Of a stretch of DNA of 64,000 bases, positions 61,801 through 64,000 are shown in pieces. The position numbers were made by a program, and so were the translations under genes. The notes beneath the pieces were generated by a model. The model worked only from the letters and a program-made list of their open reading frames with translations. It did no database searches and was not told the DNA's origin. The number at the start of each line of letters is the position of its first letter. The first letter of the stretch is position 1. This stretch comes from Numidum massiliense (lineage in GTDB: Bacteria; Bacillota; Bacilli; Thermoactinomycetales; Novibacillaceae): positions 62,001 to 126,000 of the forward strand of contig NZ_CTDZ01000009.1 in the NCBI RefSeq assembly GCF_001375555.1, given 5' to 3'.

Positions 61801-63624
61801 GCCACCGCGGGCGCGCGAGCCGAGCAGTTAGCGGACGCTTTAGTCGCTTCCGGACGGGAAGTAGCTACTTATTATTTGCAAGCGGCAGGGGATGGCGGAA
61901 CAGCTGCCACATTTAATCCGGATGAGGACCAACTTGACGCTTTGTTAGACGAAGCTGAAAAACGAGGGGTCGAAGGGATCGTGTTCGCTACGGATTACAC
62001 GTTGGAAGACGATGTGCGCGATCACATGCTACACTCGCATGAAGTTTTTCAGAGCAGGCGCAAAGTTGGCGTAGACGGTCTGTTCCACTTGTGCAGATGT
62101 TTGCTTAAACGCAAAAATAAGAACATTAAACATATAAAAGTATTAGTTCGCGATACGTGGGAAGTGGACGGTTCTGAAACGGGTTTATCGCCATTGTCCG
62201 CTGCTACGGCGGGGCTCGCGAGAGTCATCGGACAAGAATACCGCCATATCGATGTCGACGTGCTAGATGTTTCAGGTACGGTTTCGGCACATTCTGTCAT
62301 CGAAGAGTGTTTTAGGGGCACAGGGTTTAGGGTGTTGCGACCTTCCGGTGTTTATATCGAGGAACTGCAACCGCGCGTAGTCCCTTCAACTAGAGAGCTT
62401 TCCATCGAAACGAAAGGTGCCTATGTCATCACTGGCGGTTTAGGTGGGCTAGGACTTTCCATCGCTGAACGGTTAGCGGACAAAGGAGAAGCTACAATAG
62501 TTTTACTCGGGCGACGGCAGCTAGCGGCGCTAGATGAGTGGCTAGAACTATCAACATCGGACGATATGAAAACGAGTCAGCTGTACACGCGGCTCTTGAA
62601 CTTGAAGGCTCGTGTAGGACACATAGAATACATGTCGCTAGATGTAGCTGACTCTGCGGCTATAGCTGCATTAGGTGACGACTTGAAGACGCGCTACGGC
62701 GGAATCGCCGGCATATTCCATACAGCGGGTGTGGCCGGAGACGGATTCTTAATGTTAAAAGATGTGAGTGATTTCCACGACGTATTAAATCCGAAACTAG
62801 ACGGTTCCGTGAATCTACTGCGACTTCTATCGGAAGACGGAACGAATTTCTTAACGCTGTTCTCTTCTATTACGGCTTTAACCGGTGGGGAAGGACAAGG
62901 AGATTATTGTGCCGCCAACGCTTTTCTCGATGCCCTTGCAGAAGCGGGTCGGCGCGCTGGGTTAAATGTGACGGCGGTTAACTGGCCGAGCTGGCGCGAG
63001 GTGGGTATGGCTGTCGATTTCGCAGTCGATGCAACGGAAAGTCTGTTCCGCCCTGTCGACGTCGAAGAAGGTTTAAACTGGCTGGAACATTTAATTGTCG
63101 AACCCGAGAAAAGGCTCGTGCCAGCGGATTTGAACGTGTCCGCGCTAGCACGAGGTGAGACCGTTCCTTTTCGATTGGCTTTGGAACTGACAAATCGCTT
63201 GCGTGCGACAGAAGGAGAGGATCGTAATCGCGCGACGCGTGAAGTAGAGGTAATGATAAAAGGGACGAACAGCCCAACGCATACACAGCGTCTATTAGCA
63301 GACGCCTTCGGCCAATTGCTGGGGCTTTCTGAGATCGATATTTATGTCAGTTTTCAGGACCTGGGGGGAAATTCGTTAATGACGACGCAGCTTTTGCATA
63401 TCATTGAGGCGCACTTCCCTCACACGGTAGACATTTCAGACATTTTTTCCTATCCGTCCGTCAATGAGTTGGCTGAGTACATCGATCAACAGGGGCAAAG
63501 TGTCGCTCTTGACGCCAGTAGCGAAAAAGCTGCAGAAGATCGAGGGCTTGTGGATTTGATTGAAGAGGAATTAGAGGGAACTGAGTTTTTGGATGAATTT
63601 ATGCAACAGTTGCGGGAGAGGTGA
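58846..63624 (+). CDS. AT-less polyketide synthase module KS-DH-KR-ACP (second)
   Basis: A 1592-residue PKS. The N-terminal 40 residues (VKKYILSQLAMQKLSKEEAK) form a docking helix pair typical of Bacillus trans-AT proteins. KS (44-475, Cys219 in DTACSSG, EAHGTGT, KTNMGH); DH (about 675-955, His706 with VLPG, Asp870 in MLDNAVN); KR (about 1190-1405, TGGLGGLG, Tyr1354 in GDYCAAN); ACP (1480-1555, Ser1510 in LGGNSLM), and a short acidic C-terminal helix (LIEEELEGTEFLDEF). Layout is the same as the preceding protein, so a second double bond is predicted. ATG 58846 overlaps the previous stop by 13 bases, keeping all PKS genes in one operon. Confidence 0.9.
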   Translation: MEQVKKYILSQLAMQKLSKEEAKALLLDLQSNPKEPLQGDVAIIGMASRFPKADDPEAFWELLRDGVNCIRDYPKARFNDFEHVLRNPHYSEFMLGQVIRQEDVPYVHTKAGYLEEIDKFDAQFFGIPPTEAIYMDPQQRMALEVAWEAMEDAGYGGDSLVGSRTGVYVGKEGTNYSFYRHHSAGHPMQLTGSWESLMVSRISYLYDFKAPCMVVDTACSSGLVSIHMAVQALLNGECDLAIAGGINLSSGGELKPQFQGKANLSDVESGDGLVRTFDAKANGTVWGEGVGLVMLKPLQKAIEDRDHIRAVIKGSAINNDGAASSITAPRAETQEAVIVDAWQKAGIPPETISYIEAHGTGTVLGDPIEVKGLSNSFRRFTSRRQFCAVGSLKTNMGHLVGASGVASLIKVIKSIEHKELAPNINFETPNPYINFMDSPLYVNDSLQPWDTGGVPRRAALSSFGFSRTNCHMVVEEPPVLEVSAAHQPRYCFTISAKNEDVLQQYVTRYTRFLAKGEWTLADLCYTSNIGRGHYEHRVVVIAETEVALRRALDALSEKSIHASQIPGTFAGHFHIVSEKKVQREEGERSKHELTILSEKAKATLQSYLDGGSTNVNLLEEVCRLYVQGATVDWQMLYRGERRRRVAAPIYPLQRTRYWADPKISEVRPEPYEILHPLVETRVSANAGEISYETTLSIDKHWLLADHRIVGKAVLPGTSYLEMVRFAASEVLGKESLVFSDVFFLAPLVVENEERAVVRLTLVPESSGYSFAVESITDSNERVLHVKGRVAACDVEPTDVSINFEDFKSRADDVMDPYIFESDTGVFKFGPHWDTVRAVWQTDKEALAFLKLDESIQHELDAFPLHPSMLDNAVNLTSQNTGDTFLPFMYKKLRYFAPLTRNVYTYLRMHTDKGSSGETMTYDIDLLDADGRVLVQITDYTVKRVHNFTSLESDKVPGRCMQMTWVLREETPEIPLTASSAPWALLATAGARAEQLADALVASGREVATYYLQAAGDGGTAATFNPDEDQLDALLDEAEKRGVEGIVFATDYTLEDDVRDHMLHSHEVFQSRRKVGVDGLFHLCRCLLKRKNKNIKHIKVLVRDTWEVDGSETGLSPLSAATAGLARVIGQEYRHIDVDVLDVSGTVSAHSVIEECFRGTGFRVLRPSGVYIEELQPRVVPSTRELSIETKGAYVITGGLGGLGLSIAERLADKGEATIVLLGRRQLAALDEWLELSTSDDMKTSQLYTRLLNLKARVGHIEYMSLDVADSAAIAALGDDLKTRYGGIAGIFHTAGVAGDGFLMLKDVSDFHDVLNPKLDGSVNLLRLLSEDGTNFLTLFSSITALTGGEGQGDYCAANAFLDALAEAGRRAGLNVTAVNWPSWREVGMAVDFAVDATESLFRPVDVEEGLNWLEHLIVEPEKRLVPADLNVSALARGETVPFRLALELTNRLRATEGEDRNRATREVEVMIKGTNSPTHTQRLLADAFGQLLGLSEIDIYVSFQDLGGNSLMTTQLLHIIEAHFPHTVDISDIFSYPSVNELAEYIDQQGQSVALDASSEKAAEDRGLVDLIEEELEGTEFLDEFMQQLRER

Positions 63625-63626
63625 CG

Positions 63627-64000
63627 ATGACACGTACAGGAATGGACACTAAAAAAGAGCTGGCACGTTTTCTCCTCAATAAAGTGAAGCAAAGAGAACT
63701 TGATCCGAAGTTGGCGATCGAATATATAAAGGAATTGGAGGCAGGGGCAGATGATAAAGTCGGACCGATGGCAATCATCGGTCTCTCCTGTCGCTTCCCC
63801 GAGGCAAACGACCCAGACGAGTTTTGGGACAACTTAGCGGCGGGACGCCACTCGATCCGATCGCTCCCCGCTGCCCGGGTGAACGATATTCAACGCATTG
63901 GCGGCGATACTTCTTCACTTATGAAGGCCGGTTATCTCGATGCAGTCGATACGTTTGACCCAGGATACTTTAACATCCCTCCGGGTGTTGCCAAAAAAAT
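63627..64000 (+). CDS. Further polyketide synthase, 5' part only (KS start)
   Basis: Begins at ATG 63627, two bases after the previous stop and after GGGAGAGG, and runs off the window. The visible 124 residues are a docking helix (KKELARFLLNKVKQRELDPK, then AIEYIKELE) followed by the first part of a ketosynthase (MAIIGLSCRFPEANDPDEFWDNL, AGYLDAVDTFDPGYFNIPP). The cluster therefore continues to the right. Domain content beyond the KS cannot be known. Confidence 0.88.
   Translation, partial: MTRTGMDTKKELARFLLNKVKQRELDPKLAIEYIKELEAGADDKVGPMAIIGLSCRFPEANDPDEFWDNLAAGRHSIRSLPAARVNDIQRIGGDTSSLMKAGYLDAVDTFDPGYFNIPPGVAKK

Overview
The window looks like chromosome of a low-to-mid GC Firmicute of the order Bacillales. 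Pointers are the strong AGGAGG-type ribosome binding sites, frequent TTG and GTG starts, a CcpA regulator, an AroA protein with a fused chorismate mutase, YtxG/YtxH cell-envelope proteins next to aroA-ccpA (the same neighbourhood as in Bacillus subtilis), a DctB-DctS-DctR sensing system and a B. subtilis-type Pdp. I cannot name the species from sequence alone. No rRNA, tRNA, CRISPR array or intact insertion sequence was seen.

Positions 1-15974 are mostly housekeeping: sppA, a possible small RNA, a HAD nucleotidase, an antibiotic-resistance-type ABC-F gene behind an elaborate leader RNA, nagA, an isocitrate/isopropylmalate-type dehydrogenase, a small ribbon-helix-helix protein, ytxG-ytxH, an ECF sigma/anti-sigma pair with a likely autoregulatory promoter, aroA, ccpA, mtnN, msrB, a small membrane-anchored protein and an SDR oxidoreductase. 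Positions 16295-28572 are carbon metabolism and wall genes: pdp, a kinase-like protein, two tandem copies of a butanediol dehydrogenase, a glycerophosphodiester phosphodiesterase, a LplABC-type sugar ABC transporter with a TIM-barrel isomerase-like protein, and a short D,D-carboxypeptidase. Positions 28583-33860 on the minus strand hold a dicarboxylate uptake unit: sensor kinase DctS, response regulator DctR, periplasmic-type binding protein DctB and a DASS-family symporter, with a probable CcpA (cre) site in front of the symporter.

From about 34243 to the right edge the window enters a large natural-product gene cluster that continues beyond 64000. It begins with an MFS exporter, a phosphopantetheinyl transferase and two ABC exporters. 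Four genes of the FkbK-FkbH-FkbJ-FkbI type follow, which build an ACP-bound extender; no O-methyltransferase is present in the window, so the predicted unit is hydroxymalonyl-ACP rather than methoxymalonyl-ACP. Then comes a 2940-residue PKS-NRPS (ACP-KS-AT-ACP-aminotransferase-C-A-PCP plus a C-terminal fragment resembling half a condensation domain), a stand-alone acyltransferase, two AT-less KS-DH-KR-ACP modules on separate proteins, and the start of another KS protein. The assembly line therefore mixes a cis-AT module with trans-AT modules. The inferred intermediate is a beta-amino acyl chain, then probably glycine (from the adenylation-domain pocket residues), then two units carrying double bonds.

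Regulatory structure is rich: a 35-bp palindrome covering a promoter upstream of the biosynthetic operon, followed by three TCGTTAA repeats; a terminator hairpin overlapping the ABC-F ribosome binding site; and short tandem repeats in at least six intergenic regions.
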